A stretch of DNA of 8,125 nucleotides from Bacteroidota bacterium. GTDB taxonomy: Bacteria > Bacteroidota > Rhodothermia > Rhodothermales > UBA10348. The notes beneath the pieces are model-generated. The model worked only from the letters and a program-made list of their open reading frames with translations. It made no database searches and was not told the DNA's origin. The DNA lies in NCBI GenBank assembly GCA_022571135.1, contig JACZYK010000051.1, forward strand, positions 1 through 8,125. Direction: 5' to 3'. The number at the start of each line of letters is the position of its first letter. Positions within the stretch are counted from its first letter, which is position 1. Of the stretch, positions 1 through 6,398 are shown piece after piece. The position numbers and the translations under genes are program-made.

Positions 1-1462
1 TCTCGTAATCCAGAGCGTGCTCGAACGGGATGAGAAGCAGTTCGAGCATCTCGTCCTTGTGTGACTCGGCAATCGTTTCCATCGTAAGCAGAACGAAATC
101 GTGATCCGGACGTCCGGGACCGATTTCCTCGTGTTTGAACGCGTAAACGGTTGCTGCTTCCTCGTAAACGACTTCTTTGGGTACACTGGCCGTATCAGCT
201 AGGACACGCCAGAGGGCGTCCTTTCCTCCCTCCGCCTCGGACACATACACCGCCTCCTGTGCCTGGACTTCGGTAATGATTCCCTTCTTTAGAAGCGAAC
301 GGACCACGCGATCTCGAGAGGCCACAGAATCGACGCGCGGCGCATCCGATCCGGCTCGCGGTGAGGCGGTCCTGGATACGTTTATTTCAGGAGCGGCGAC
401 GTCATCGCCGTCGGTTACATCGATTCTATCGGTTCCGGCCGGAGCGGATTCTACATCTACCTGAGTCTCGACGTCCTCGGCAGGCGACGGGCTTCCGACT
501 TCTGGAGTACCGAAGCGCGAGGAAGGATCGGTCCATGTTCGGACTTGTTCGATACGCTCCTCGACATCTTGGTGGGGTGCAAATCGCACATCCGTATTGA
601 GGTCGATCGACTGCAGGAAACTCTGGACGGACTCGCTCATCGGGTCATGCGAGACGATGATCATTTTGAACCGCCCGGGTTCGTCTTCCGGCTCGAGATC
701 GACCGGCAATAATTCTCTGTCGAGCAGATCCATCAGGGTCTCTCGATCTAGATACGAGAGGGACTCCTCGATAAATTCGCGTGTCGGTGCGGCATCGAGG
801 TACGGATACTCCGTATATCCTCTGGACCGGGCCACTTCGGCGTATATCCGGTTTTTGTCGACCCCATCGCTTTCGGCCAGCGTGCGCCACAGATCCTCGG
901 ATTCGTCGCGTCCCCTGAGAGCCTCAAACACCTGCGACATATTGACGACTCCGTGATGCAGAAGGGACAGGATCGTATCATCCTTCACGATTCCCGATAC
1001 AGGCGAATTCGGGACTTCGGAAACGCCGCCAATTTCAATTTCGTCCGGATCCAGACCCAAATCGGAGATCGCACTGCGAATGCTGCTCAAGTCATCTTCG
1101 GCCAGAGCGCTGAAGGCGTCCGCCACGGCCGCGTCCTCCATCAGTCCGGAGATCAGTCCGTGTACTTCATCCGGAAATACTGTCGGTCTTTCGTCCTTCG
1201 ATTCTGTTTGATCGTCCTTAACCGGTACCTCATCCGATCCTGATCCGTCCGAACGCTCTGGCGCGTTCGCCTTTGAACCTACGGATGCGGGAGCCAGGAG
1301 AGACTCGAAGAGCTCATCGTCGGACATCATCGTGAGCTCATTCAGCACTTCTTCCAGGACCGCAGCCTGAATCGACGCCGGATCAAGAGGAGATGCATCC
1401 CCGCGACCGGCCCGCCTGCGGTCGCGTTTCCTGCGTGATATGTCGAAGATGCGTAATGACAT
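1..1462 (-). CDS. GspE/PilB-type assembly ATPase, N-terminal part with two MshEN-like domains (partial)
   Basis: One uninterrupted frame runs from the ATG at 1462 to the left edge, giving 487 residues and no stop. The protein starts with a very basic stretch (about residues 10-20), then an acidic low-complexity region (about 60-95). An MshEN/GspE-N-like domain spans about 160-305; its second half (RFKMIIVSHDP, then QSIDLNTDVRFAP and EERIEQV) matches the family pattern 'grl-vAm-DP...v....v.eAI'. A Ser/Pro/acidic linker covers about 312-380, and a second similar domain starts near 384 and continues past the edge. In the PilB/GspE family these domains precede the hexameric ATPase core that powers pilin polymerisation at the cytoplasmic face of the inner membrane. 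The Walker motifs would lie outside the window, so ATPase identity is inferred from these domains and from the adjacent GspF gene, whose stop is 27 nt upstream. A GAGGG lies about 14 nt before the ATG, a poor spacing. In both domains the RLG motif of c-di-GMP binders is replaced by LWR-x-LA. Confidence 0.85.
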   Translation of the reverse strand, partial: MSLRIFDISRRKRDRRRAGRGDASPLDPASIQAAVLEEVLNELTMMSDDELFESLLAPASVGSKANAPERSDGSGSDEVPVKDDQTESKDERPTVFPDEVHGLISGLMEDAAVADAFSALAEDDLSSIRSAISDLGLDPDEIEIGGVSEVPNSPVSGIVKDDTILSLLHHGVVNMSQVFEALRGRDESEDLWRTLAESDGVDKNRIYAEVARSRGYTEYPYLDAAPTREFIEESLSYLDRETLMDLLDRELLPVDLEPEDEPGRFKMIIVSHDPMSESVQSFLQSIDLNTDVRFAPHQDVEERIEQVRTWTDPSSRFGTPEVGSPSPAEDVETQVDVESAPAGTDRIDVTDGDDVAAPEINVSRTASPRAGSDAPRVDSVASRDRVVRSLLKKGIITEVQAQEAVYVSEAEGGKDALWRVLADTASVPKEVVYEEAATVYAFKHEEIGPGRPDHDFVLLTMETIAESHKDEMLELLLIPFEHALDYE

Positions 1463-1489
1463 GGTACTCGGGCTTGCCCTCGACGGCGT

Positions 1490-2845
1490 CTAGAACTTCA
1501 TGAAGTCGGTACTTGACGGCGAAATAAGAGCGATTTCAGACGAAATGACGGTCAGAGCCATGATGGCCATCGTGATGATCACCGCTACCAATGTCTGGAT
1601 CATCTCAACCGTCGACTTCATTTTCATCGAAGTCTCCTTCTCGTAATATTCGGCCATCTGAAGGGCGGCATTCCGAACATTTCCGGTCTCCGACCCAGCC
1701 CGAAATCTGGCCAGCGTCATGGCGGTGAACACGCCTGAAGCCTCCATCGCATGAACAAGTTCTGCACCCTGAGCGACCATCATCGGGATGGTAACCGTCT
1801 TCACCCTAAACTCTATATATTGATTGCCGCATGCTTCCGCAGCTATCTTGATCACGGAAATGTTGTCGCCGCTACCCGAGTAAAGGACGGCAAATACGCG
1901 GCAGAATATTTCGATGTTGAGTTTGTGAAGCAGGCTTCCAATCACCGGGAGCCTAATCAGATTCCGGTGGATCATGAATATTCCCTTCTTCGATTTCACG
2001 AAGGTTAAGATTGCGCCGAAAACCACCGCACAAACAAGGAGAACCCAACCGTAATTCAGGTCCATCCAGCGCGAGAACGCCAGGGTTTTCGTTGTTAGCG
2101 GCGGCAACTCGATACCAAAGCCTTCAAACAGACCGGCCGTCTCGGGAAAGATGACCCAAACGTACCAGACGAAGACCATCGCCAGCACGATCATGGTGAT
2201 CGCCGGTGTGACCATGGCGCTCTTGATACTTTTTCTGAATTCATTCTGACGTTCGAGAAAGCGCGCCGTCGCTTCATAGATTTCTGACATATTACCCGTC
2301 TGCGAGGCGATACCCAGCATGTAGGCGGTAAATTTACCCATCGTGTGCTGGTGCTTCATGAACGCTTGTTGTGCATCGGTACCGCTCTTCAAATCAGCAT
2401 TCAGGTCCCGGATCACCTGTTTAAGGCTGGTCGACGAAACATCGTTGACGAGCAGATTGAGCACTTCGTCAAACGGTAGCTTTTCCTTCAGAAGGTTCGC
2501 CGACAGACGAACGAAAAGGATCATGTCTCCACTCGCCGGCTTCCTTTGAAATTCCAGGAGTTTTTTCTGAACCCGGATGACCTCGAGCCCCATCTTCTCG
2601 AGTGCCGACTGAACCTCTTCAGCGGAAAAAGCTTTCTGTTCGCCAGTAATGATCTTGCCGTTGGTATGACGGACTTTATAGAGGAAAGTCTGGCGTTTCT
2701 GTACGACCCTTGGTCGAAAAGCGTGTCGCTCTGCGAGGTCGTCCACCTTTTTCTGCGCCGCCTTCATTGTTGAAGCAAAGACAGTGCCCTGCACGGGTTG
2801 TCCTGTCCGGCTGGTCCCTGTAAATTTGAATTCCTTGACGGCCAT
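1490..2845 (-). CDS. Type II secretion / type IV pilus inner-membrane platform protein (GspF/PilC family)
   Basis: This 451-residue polytopic protein belongs to the GspF/PilC family, the inner-membrane platform that couples the assembly ATPase to pilin polymerisation. Two T2SSF repeats are visible, at about 107-230 and 308-435. They carry the paired family motifs GIASQTGNMSEIY (178-190) and FRAGSETGNVRNA (381-393). Membrane segments lie at about 211-233, 265-284 and 413-435. Family members are usually near 400 residues. The excess is at the N-terminus, where the entry module 'F-x-(Y/F)...G....G...A.(S/T)..A...(L/V)' occurs twice, at about 4-49 and 53-96. The ATG lies 19 nt after the stop of the second pilin gene with no Shine-Dalgarno sequence, and the ATPase ATG follows 27 nt downstream, so the three genes look like one transcript. 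The family call is firm. Whether it builds a pilus, a pseudopilus or a secretion system cannot be told here. Confidence 0.95.
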   Translation of the reverse strand: MAVKEFKFTGTSRTGQPVQGTVFASTMKAAQKKVDDLAERHAFRPRVVQKRQTFLYKVRHTNGKIITGEQKAFSAEEVQSALEKMGLEVIRVQKKLLEFQRKPASGDMILFVRLSANLLKEKLPFDEVLNLLVNDVSSTSLKQVIRDLNADLKSGTDAQQAFMKHQHTMGKFTAYMLGIASQTGNMSEIYEATARFLERQNEFRKSIKSAMVTPAITMIVLAMVFVWYVWVIFPETAGLFEGFGIELPPLTTKTLAFSRWMDLNYGWVLLVCAVVFGAILTFVKSKKGIFMIHRNLIRLPVIGSLLHKLNIEIFCRVFAVLYSGSGDNISVIKIAAEACGNQYIEFRVKTVTIPMMVAQGAELVHAMEASGVFTAMTLARFRAGSETGNVRNAALQMAEYYEKETSMKMKSTVEMIQTLVAVIITMAIMALTVISSEIALISPSSTDFMKF

Positions 2846-2864
2846 AAAACTGGGAATTAAGAAA

Positions 2865-3275
2865 TTACTCTATCGTGATGGAGCCATCGAAGCGTACGAC
2901 GGTCGAGGCCACGTCATAATTCGTGACGGATGTGCGGACGCCGATGGCCGAGTACCGGATACTCTCTCCCATGATTTCCAGCTTGAACGCAGATGGAACG
3001 TTAAGACCGAACGTGCCGCGGTGCGTCGTGCTCTCCATAAAGAGCTTCGTGAAGCCGTCGTCGTCGAGTCCGGTGTACTCGGTATTTCCTCCGTTATAGG
3101 GATCTCTCAGCGATTTCCTGGCGACGGCAGCCGAGGCGAGTTCAAGATGGCGGTTGACGAGATTGTCGGCCTCACTCTGCTTCATTTTCTCGGGTATCGT
3201 AGTGAGCGCCTCTAAAATCGCAATCGCGACGATGACGATGCCCAGAACGAGTAGCAGAAGTTGCTGTTGTCCCAT
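2865..3275 (-). CDS. Pilin-like protein (second paralogue, FCB-group MGQQQ family)
   Basis: A 136-residue protein with a type IV pilin-like layout: a two-residue Met-Gly leader, one hydrophobic helix (about 3-25), then a charged amphipathic stretch (KMKQSEADNLVNRHLEL) and a small globular C-terminal part. The first 16 residues are identical to the pilin encoded at 3472-3915. The two also share an ADxLVN block after the helix, a P-(F/Y)-x-GG segment and an NVP segment, so they are diverged duplicates. No cysteine is present. It lacks the classical longer charged leader and Glu at mature position 5. An in-frame TAG at 3303-3305 with no start codon before the ATG excludes a longer leader. There is no convincing Shine-Dalgarno sequence. 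The gene follows a strong terminator and precedes the GspF-family gene by 19 nt, so it is likely a lower-level minor pilin or assembly initiator. That role is inferred from position. Confidence 0.85.
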   Translation of the reverse strand: MGQQQLLLLVLGIVIVAIAILEALTTIPEKMKQSEADNLVNRHLELASAAVARKSLRDPYNGGNTEYTGLDDDGFTKLFMESTTHRGTFGLNVPSAFKLEIMGESIRYSAIGVRTSVTNYDVASTVVRFDGSITIE

Positions 3276-3377
3276 GGTGACTGCTTTGGTTGTTCGAAGC
3301 TTCTACGGGCCTGTGCGAGGACAGACCTCTTAGATCGAGTATCGACGGGAAAGGCGATCTCTTAATGAGACAAATGC
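3276..3377 (-). other. Spacer between the pilin terminator and second pilin gene
   Basis: These 102 nt carry no gene. If the upstream terminator is efficient, a promoter for the second pilin, GspF and GspE genes should lie here. No convincing -35/-10 pair or Bacteroidota-type promoter was recognised, and the start codon of the second pilin gene has no Shine-Dalgarno sequence. Dependence on read-through is therefore an equally open explanation. Confidence 0.4.
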
Positions 3378-3415
3378 AAAAAAACGGTGGCCCCACTCTC
3401 GTGTGGCCACCGTTT
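3378..3415 (-). terminator. Intrinsic terminator after the first pilin gene
   Basis: A perfect 11-bp inverted repeat, AAACGGTGGCC with GGCCACCGTTT (3382-3392 and 3405-3415), flanks a 12-nt loop. Read on the minus strand, the stem ends in a run of seven T (positions 3384-3378), the standard Rho-independent arrangement. On the plus strand no T run follows, so it is directional. It starts 57 nt after the stop of the first pilin gene and precedes the second pilin gene. It therefore probably ends most first-pilin transcripts, and read-through or a separate promoter would supply the downstream assembly genes. Confidence 0.88.
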
Positions 3416-3471
3416 AGCAATGGTCCAATTACGCTCGATGCGTAGCAGGATCAGTAAGTAGTCGCCCGGGA

Positions 3472-3915
3472 CTAGTTGATCGTTGTGGCTATGTCGGCCG
3501 GTGTTACACCAGATACGACAACAACAATCACATTGAGCACTGTCGATGTACCGGCAGAATAGCTCGTGGCTGTAATCGTGGCGTTTGAGCCCGCAAGGGC
3601 CAAGTCAAAAATACCGTTCAGGTTTTCGTACTGATCGGCGTCCGCCGTCGGCACGTTGTAAGTATTGTTACCAGTCTTGTAACCAATCTGGTCAAAGTCG
3701 ACCGTTCCCCAGTCCGTTTCACCCGCGCCACCGCCAAAAGCGGTCGGCTTGAGTTTCCATGCCTGCAGATCACTGGAGATACGGATAGCATCGTTCACGA
3801 GGGCATCTGCATTGGCCTTTTTTGCATTCTCACTAAATGCCTGGATACCAACTACGACCGCCAGACCGACGATCACGATACCGAGCACAAGAAGAAGAAG
3901 TTGCTGCTGACCCAT
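3472..3915 (-). CDS. Probable major pilin-like protein (FCB-group MGQQQ family)
   Basis: A 147-residue protein beginning MGQQQLLLLVLGIVIV, with a hydrophobic helix at about 4-26 followed by SENAKKANADALVND, the pattern of a pilin N-terminal helix that packs in the fibre core. The C-terminal part is small, rich in Gly, Ala, Thr and Asn, contains a KPTAFGGGAGETDWG segment, and ends in a hydrophobic beta-like stretch (VLNVIVVVVSG) before TTIN. No cysteine is present. I recognise the family from Rhodothermota/Balneolota-type genomes, where it is usually called a hypothetical or pilin-like protein. If a prepilin peptidase acts, the cut would be after Gly2 and mature residue 5 would be Leu instead of Glu. 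The start is secure: an in-frame TGA lies at 3925-3927, and GAGG sits 7 nt upstream. It has the only good ribosome-binding site in the module and its own terminator, which suggests it is the abundant subunit. Confidence 0.87.
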   Translation of the reverse strand: MGQQQLLLLVLGIVIVGLAVVVGIQAFSENAKKANADALVNDAIRISSDLQAWKLKPTAFGGGAGETDWGTVDFDQIGYKTGNNTYNVPTADADQYENLNGIFDLALAGSNATITATSYSAGTSTVLNVIVVVVSGVTPADIATTIN

Positions 3916-4170
3916 TTTTGAACCTCATTTGTCTAGTTAGCAGATGGAGCATTTAATTGCCCCTGCTCTTTTCGGATAAACCGTTATGACTGCGGTATCG
4001 ACGACAGCAAAATCTTCTTTAGTATTTAGTACGTGAAGATATTGTGAATGACAGAGCGGCAATTACTCTGTTTGAGTGTCTAAAGTCAAATACGCAACCT
4101 GTATATTCCGGATGCGTACGAGAGCGGGCAAGCAGAATTAGTACAATTAGAGACTCAGCAGGCAATCAAT
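3916..4170. other. Divergent intergenic region between pilin module and DUF4342 gene
   Basis: This 255-bp, comparatively A/T-rich segment must hold the promoter for the leftward pilin transcript and probably one for the rightward DUF4342 gene. A short ORF starting at 4044 overlaps the DUF4342 start in another frame and looks like chance. An inverted repeat ATCTTC-N17-GAAGAT (4012-4017 and 4035-4040) is visible but could arise by chance. I could not identify a convincing sigma-54, sigma-70 or Bacteroidota-type promoter. Confidence 0.5.
3923..3926 (-). promoter_or_regulatory. Ribosome-binding site of the first pilin gene
   Basis: GAGG on the minus strand lies 7 nt before the ATG at 3915. It matters because the other genes of the module lack a well-placed Shine-Dalgarno sequence. 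It supports both the chosen start, and so the Met-Gly leader, and stronger translation of this pilin. Confidence 0.6.
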
Positions 4171-4485
4171 ATGAGTGGATCAGAGCGCGTAAAAATCTCC
4201 CTGGAAGAGATCAAGGTCAAGGGCAGTCAACTCGTCGACAAGATCAAAGAGATTATTGAGGAGGGTAACGCTCGCCGGGTCAGCATTAGGAAGGACGGGC
4301 GGACACTGCTTGAATTCCCGCTATCTGTTGGTGTCGGCGGCGCGACCGCCGCAATCTTTTTCACACCTGTTCTGGCTGCTATCGGCGCCCTGGCAGCGCT
4401 CGTCAGCGATGTGGAAATCATAATTGAACGGATCGAATCGGATGTCGTCGAGGTCGAACCGGAATCAGAGCCTGAAACTGACTAA
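4171..4485 (+). CDS. DUF4342 domain-containing small protein
   Basis: The 104-residue protein matches DUF4342 over almost its whole length. The first part (about 11-35) reads LEEIKVKGSQLVDKIKEII followed by EEGNARR, the hallmark of the family. Then comes a short beta-like segment (VSIRKDGRTLLEFPL, 37-51) and a Gly/Ala-rich hydrophobic stretch (53-78, including PVLAAIGALAALV) that could be a membrane segment or hairpin. The protein ends in an acidic tail (about 88-104). In other bacteria DUF4342 is found alone or joined to a UBA/TS-N-like helical domain; its function is unknown to me. No UBA-like domain is present here. Only a weak AGG lies 8 nt before the ATG. It is transcribed away from the pilin module and lies 58 nt before the dehydratase gene; no functional link to either is evident. 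Confidence 0.88.
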   Translation: MSGSERVKISLEEIKVKGSQLVDKIKEIIEEGNARRVSIRKDGRTLLEFPLSVGVGGATAAIFFTPVLAAIGALAALVSDVEIIIERIESDVVEVEPESEPETD

Positions 4486-4543
4486 TCAATTTTCAGAGCT
4501 TCATATCATTAAGGTGATTTGAAGCCTCTCCACTTCTCCCGCA

Positions 4544-5551
4544 ATGGAAGACGCGGTCTCAGAAGGAACGGCCGAGGAGGGCATGCTTGCCGTCTCTTAC
4601 GAGGACATCTGCGAAGCGTCGGAAGTGATCGCGGACGTCGTCCGCAGGACGCCTCTCGTAACCTCACGAACGCTCGACAGCATGACGGGCTGCTCGGTTC
4701 ACCTGAAGTGCGAAAATCTACAGAGAACCGGCACCTTTAAAATTCGAGGTGCATATAACGCGCTCTCCAGGTTCAGCGGTTCGGAGCGCAAAAAGGGAGT
4801 CCTGACTTTTTCGTCGGGAAACCATGCTCAGGCGGTCGCTCTATCGGGTAGTCTGCTCGGAATTCCAGTCACCGTCATCATGCCCGGTGACGCCCCGGCG
4901 ATTAAGCGAGCTGCCACAGAGCGATACGGTGCGACCATTATATCGTATGATAAGCTCGATACAACGAGGGAGGATCTGTCTCTTCGGATATCGGAAGAAT
5001 TGAATCTGCCCATACTGCCTCCCTACGATCACCCGCACATCGTCGCTGGTCAGGGTACGGTTGGTCGCGAACTCCTCATCGAAAACCCTGATCTGGACGT
5101 ATTACTCGTGTGTTGTGGGGGCGGCGGACTGCTATCCGGGTGTTCGATATCCGCAAAAAGCATCAATCCGGATTGCCGGATCATCGGAGTCGAGCCGGAC
5201 GCGGCGGACGACGCGACGCGGTCTTTTCACAGCGGACGGCTTCACAGCGTACATAATCCAGATACTATCGCCGACGGTGCGCGAACGCCCTATCTGGGGA
5301 AAATCACGTTTCCCCTCATCCGTCACTATGTAGACGACATGGTGACCGTCTCGGAAGAATCGATCTTGCGCTCGATGCTGTTCCTCTGGGAGCATATGAA
5401 GCTGGTTGTCGAACCCACGGGTGCGCTGGCGCTGGCTGCGCTTCTCGACGGTACGGTCCGGGCCGAGGATAAGAAGGTGGGCGTCGTCATCAGTGGAGGG
5501 AATGTAGACATGGCGCGTGCGTTCGAACTCTTTTCGCGAATTAAGAATTGA
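4544..5551 (+). CDS. PLP-dependent threonine/serine dehydratase, serine-racemase type (no ACT domain)
   Basis: A 335-residue fold-type II PLP enzyme. The PLP lysine is Lys66 in TGTFKIRGA, the phosphate/substrate loop is SSGNHAQ (90-96), the glycine-rich phosphate-binding loop is CGGGGLLSG (191-199), and the C-terminal pyridine contact is SGGN (317-320). The family deaminates L-threonine to 2-oxobutanoate or L-serine to pyruvate, and some members racemise serine. No ACT regulatory domain follows, so it is not the long isoleucine-feedback-inhibited IlvA. SSGNH (not SAGNH), PPYDHPH (159-165) and VEP-DAADD (E217, A221, D223, matching the serine racemase metal site E-x3-A-x-D) resemble yeast-type serine racemase/dehydratase. 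An in-frame TGA at 4520-4522 limits the start to 4544 or to the Met at 4583, which begins closer to the usual family start and has GAGGAGGG just before it at very short spacing. The next gene starts 24 nt downstream. Confidence 0.93.
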   Translation: MEDAVSEGTAEEGMLAVSYEDICEASEVIADVVRRTPLVTSRTLDSMTGCSVHLKCENLQRTGTFKIRGAYNALSRFSGSERKKGVLTFSSGNHAQAVALSGSLLGIPVTVIMPGDAPAIKRAATERYGATIISYDKLDTTREDLSLRISEELNLPILPPYDHPHIVAGQGTVGRELLIENPDLDVLLVCCGGGGLLSGCSISAKSINPDCRIIGVEPDAADDATRSFHSGRLHSVHNPDTIADGARTPYLGKITFPLIRHYVDDMVTVSEESILRSMLFLWEHMKLVVEPTGALALAALLDGTVRAEDKKVGVVISGGNVDMARAFELFSRIKN

Positions 5552-5575
5552 CGTTCCTACCCCGTTGCGCTTTCG

Positions 5576-6394
5576 ATGAACAGCCCACTCACCTCGCTTA
5601 AAACCTATCTGGACGAAATCGTCAATCGTTACGAGTGCAAGGAATTCATCGCGAACGATCCTGTTTCGATACCTCACGGATTCGATGACGCCTCTGACCG
5701 TGAAATAATAGGTCTGTTTTCGGCACTTCTTGCGTGGGGTCGGCGGGATATCCTGCTCAACAACCTTGCAGATCTCTGCGACAGAATGAGGTACCAACCG
5801 GCCGATTTCATTTTCCATTTTGATGAGTATCGGGATGCGTCGCGCTTTTCCGGATTTGTCCACCGTACGTTTAACGAATCAGACGCTGTCTGGCTGAGCA
5901 AAGCGCTTCGTGATGTTCTTCGCGCGTTCGGATCGATCGAAAAGCTCAGTGCGTCGTTTCTGACGCCTGGCGCGCCAACAATCGAGCATGCCCTGCAGGG
6001 ACTCGGTGACACGCTGCTGTCCATCGTCCCGGAGATGCCGACCCGGATGCGCAAGCATCTTGCCCGACCTTCTACCGGAAGCGCTTGCAAGCGTCTAAAT
6101 CTCTATTTCCGTTGGATGGTACGTCCGGGACCGGTTGACCTGGGTATCTGGACTGCAATTCAACCCAGACAGCTGATTCTTCCTCTGGATGTACACTCCG
6201 GGCGCCAGGCCAGGCGGGTAGGCCTTCTGAGGCGTAAATCTAATGATTGGAAGGCCGCAGTGGAATTGACACAGGCCTGCCGAGTTATGAACCCGAGTGA
6301 TCCGGTTCGATACGATTTCGCCTTTTTCGGTACCGGTGCAGCCGGAGAGCTTCTTGATGATCAATACGGTTTGCCAAGCCGAAACAGTCGATAA
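5576..6394 (+). CDS. TIGR02757/DUF2400 family protein
   Basis: The 272-residue protein carries the characteristic blocks of the TIGR02757 (DUF2400) family. They are DPVSIPHGF (28-36), GLFSALLAWGRR (46-57), the highly conserved KRLNLYFRWMVR (172-183), VDLGIWTAI (187-195), LILPLDVHSGRQAR (200-213), and a final DP-RYDFAFFGTGA segment (242-255). The length is close to the family norm. The family is widespread in Bacteroidota and related groups and has no established function that I know of. Its all-helical build and the LDVHSGRQAR-x-VGLL block recall helix-hairpin-helix DNA glycosylase-type proteins, but that is a visual impression only. The last 15 or so residues look non-conserved. The start follows the dehydratase stop by 24 nt, with no Shine-Dalgarno sequence, so cotranscription is likely. 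The stop lies 4 nt from the convergent flavin-reductase gene, leaving no room for a separate terminator. Confidence 0.9.
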   Translation: MNSPLTSLKTYLDEIVNRYECKEFIANDPVSIPHGFDDASDREIIGLFSALLAWGRRDILLNNLADLCDRMRYQPADFIFHFDEYRDASRFSGFVHRTFNESDAVWLSKALRDVLRAFGSIEKLSASFLTPGAPTIEHALQGLGDTLLSIVPEMPTRMRKHLARPSTGSACKRLNLYFRWMVRPGPVDLGIWTAIQPRQLILPLDVHSGRQARRVGLLRRKSNDWKAAVELTQACRVMNPSDPVRYDFAFFGTGAAGELLDDQYGLPSRNSR

Positions 6395-6398
6395 TTGT

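Noticed and set aside
177..1243. Several short plus- and minus-strand frames within the ATPase gene
   Set aside because: A single 487-codon minus-strand frame with MshEN-like domains covers the whole interval, so these are shadows.
4012..4040. Inverted repeat ATCTTC-N17-GAAGAT as a possible operator in the divergent region
   Set aside because: Six-base arms at this spacing are expected by chance in a region of this size, and no second copy or regulator gene supports it.
3961..4060. Sigma-54 type promoter for the pilin gene
   Set aside because: A TTGCT is present on the minus strand, but no GG-containing -24 element lies at the correct spacing.
4044..4259. Small plus-strand ORF (71 codons) upstream of and overlapping the DUF4342 gene
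   Set aside because: No ribosome-binding site, no recognisable domain, and it runs into DUF4342 coding sequence in another frame.
5132..5863. Minus-strand open frame of 243 codons across the dehydratase and DUF2400 genes
   Set aside because: It is antisense to two well-conserved genes and spans their junction; its Arg-rich, low-identity translation looks like a shadow frame.
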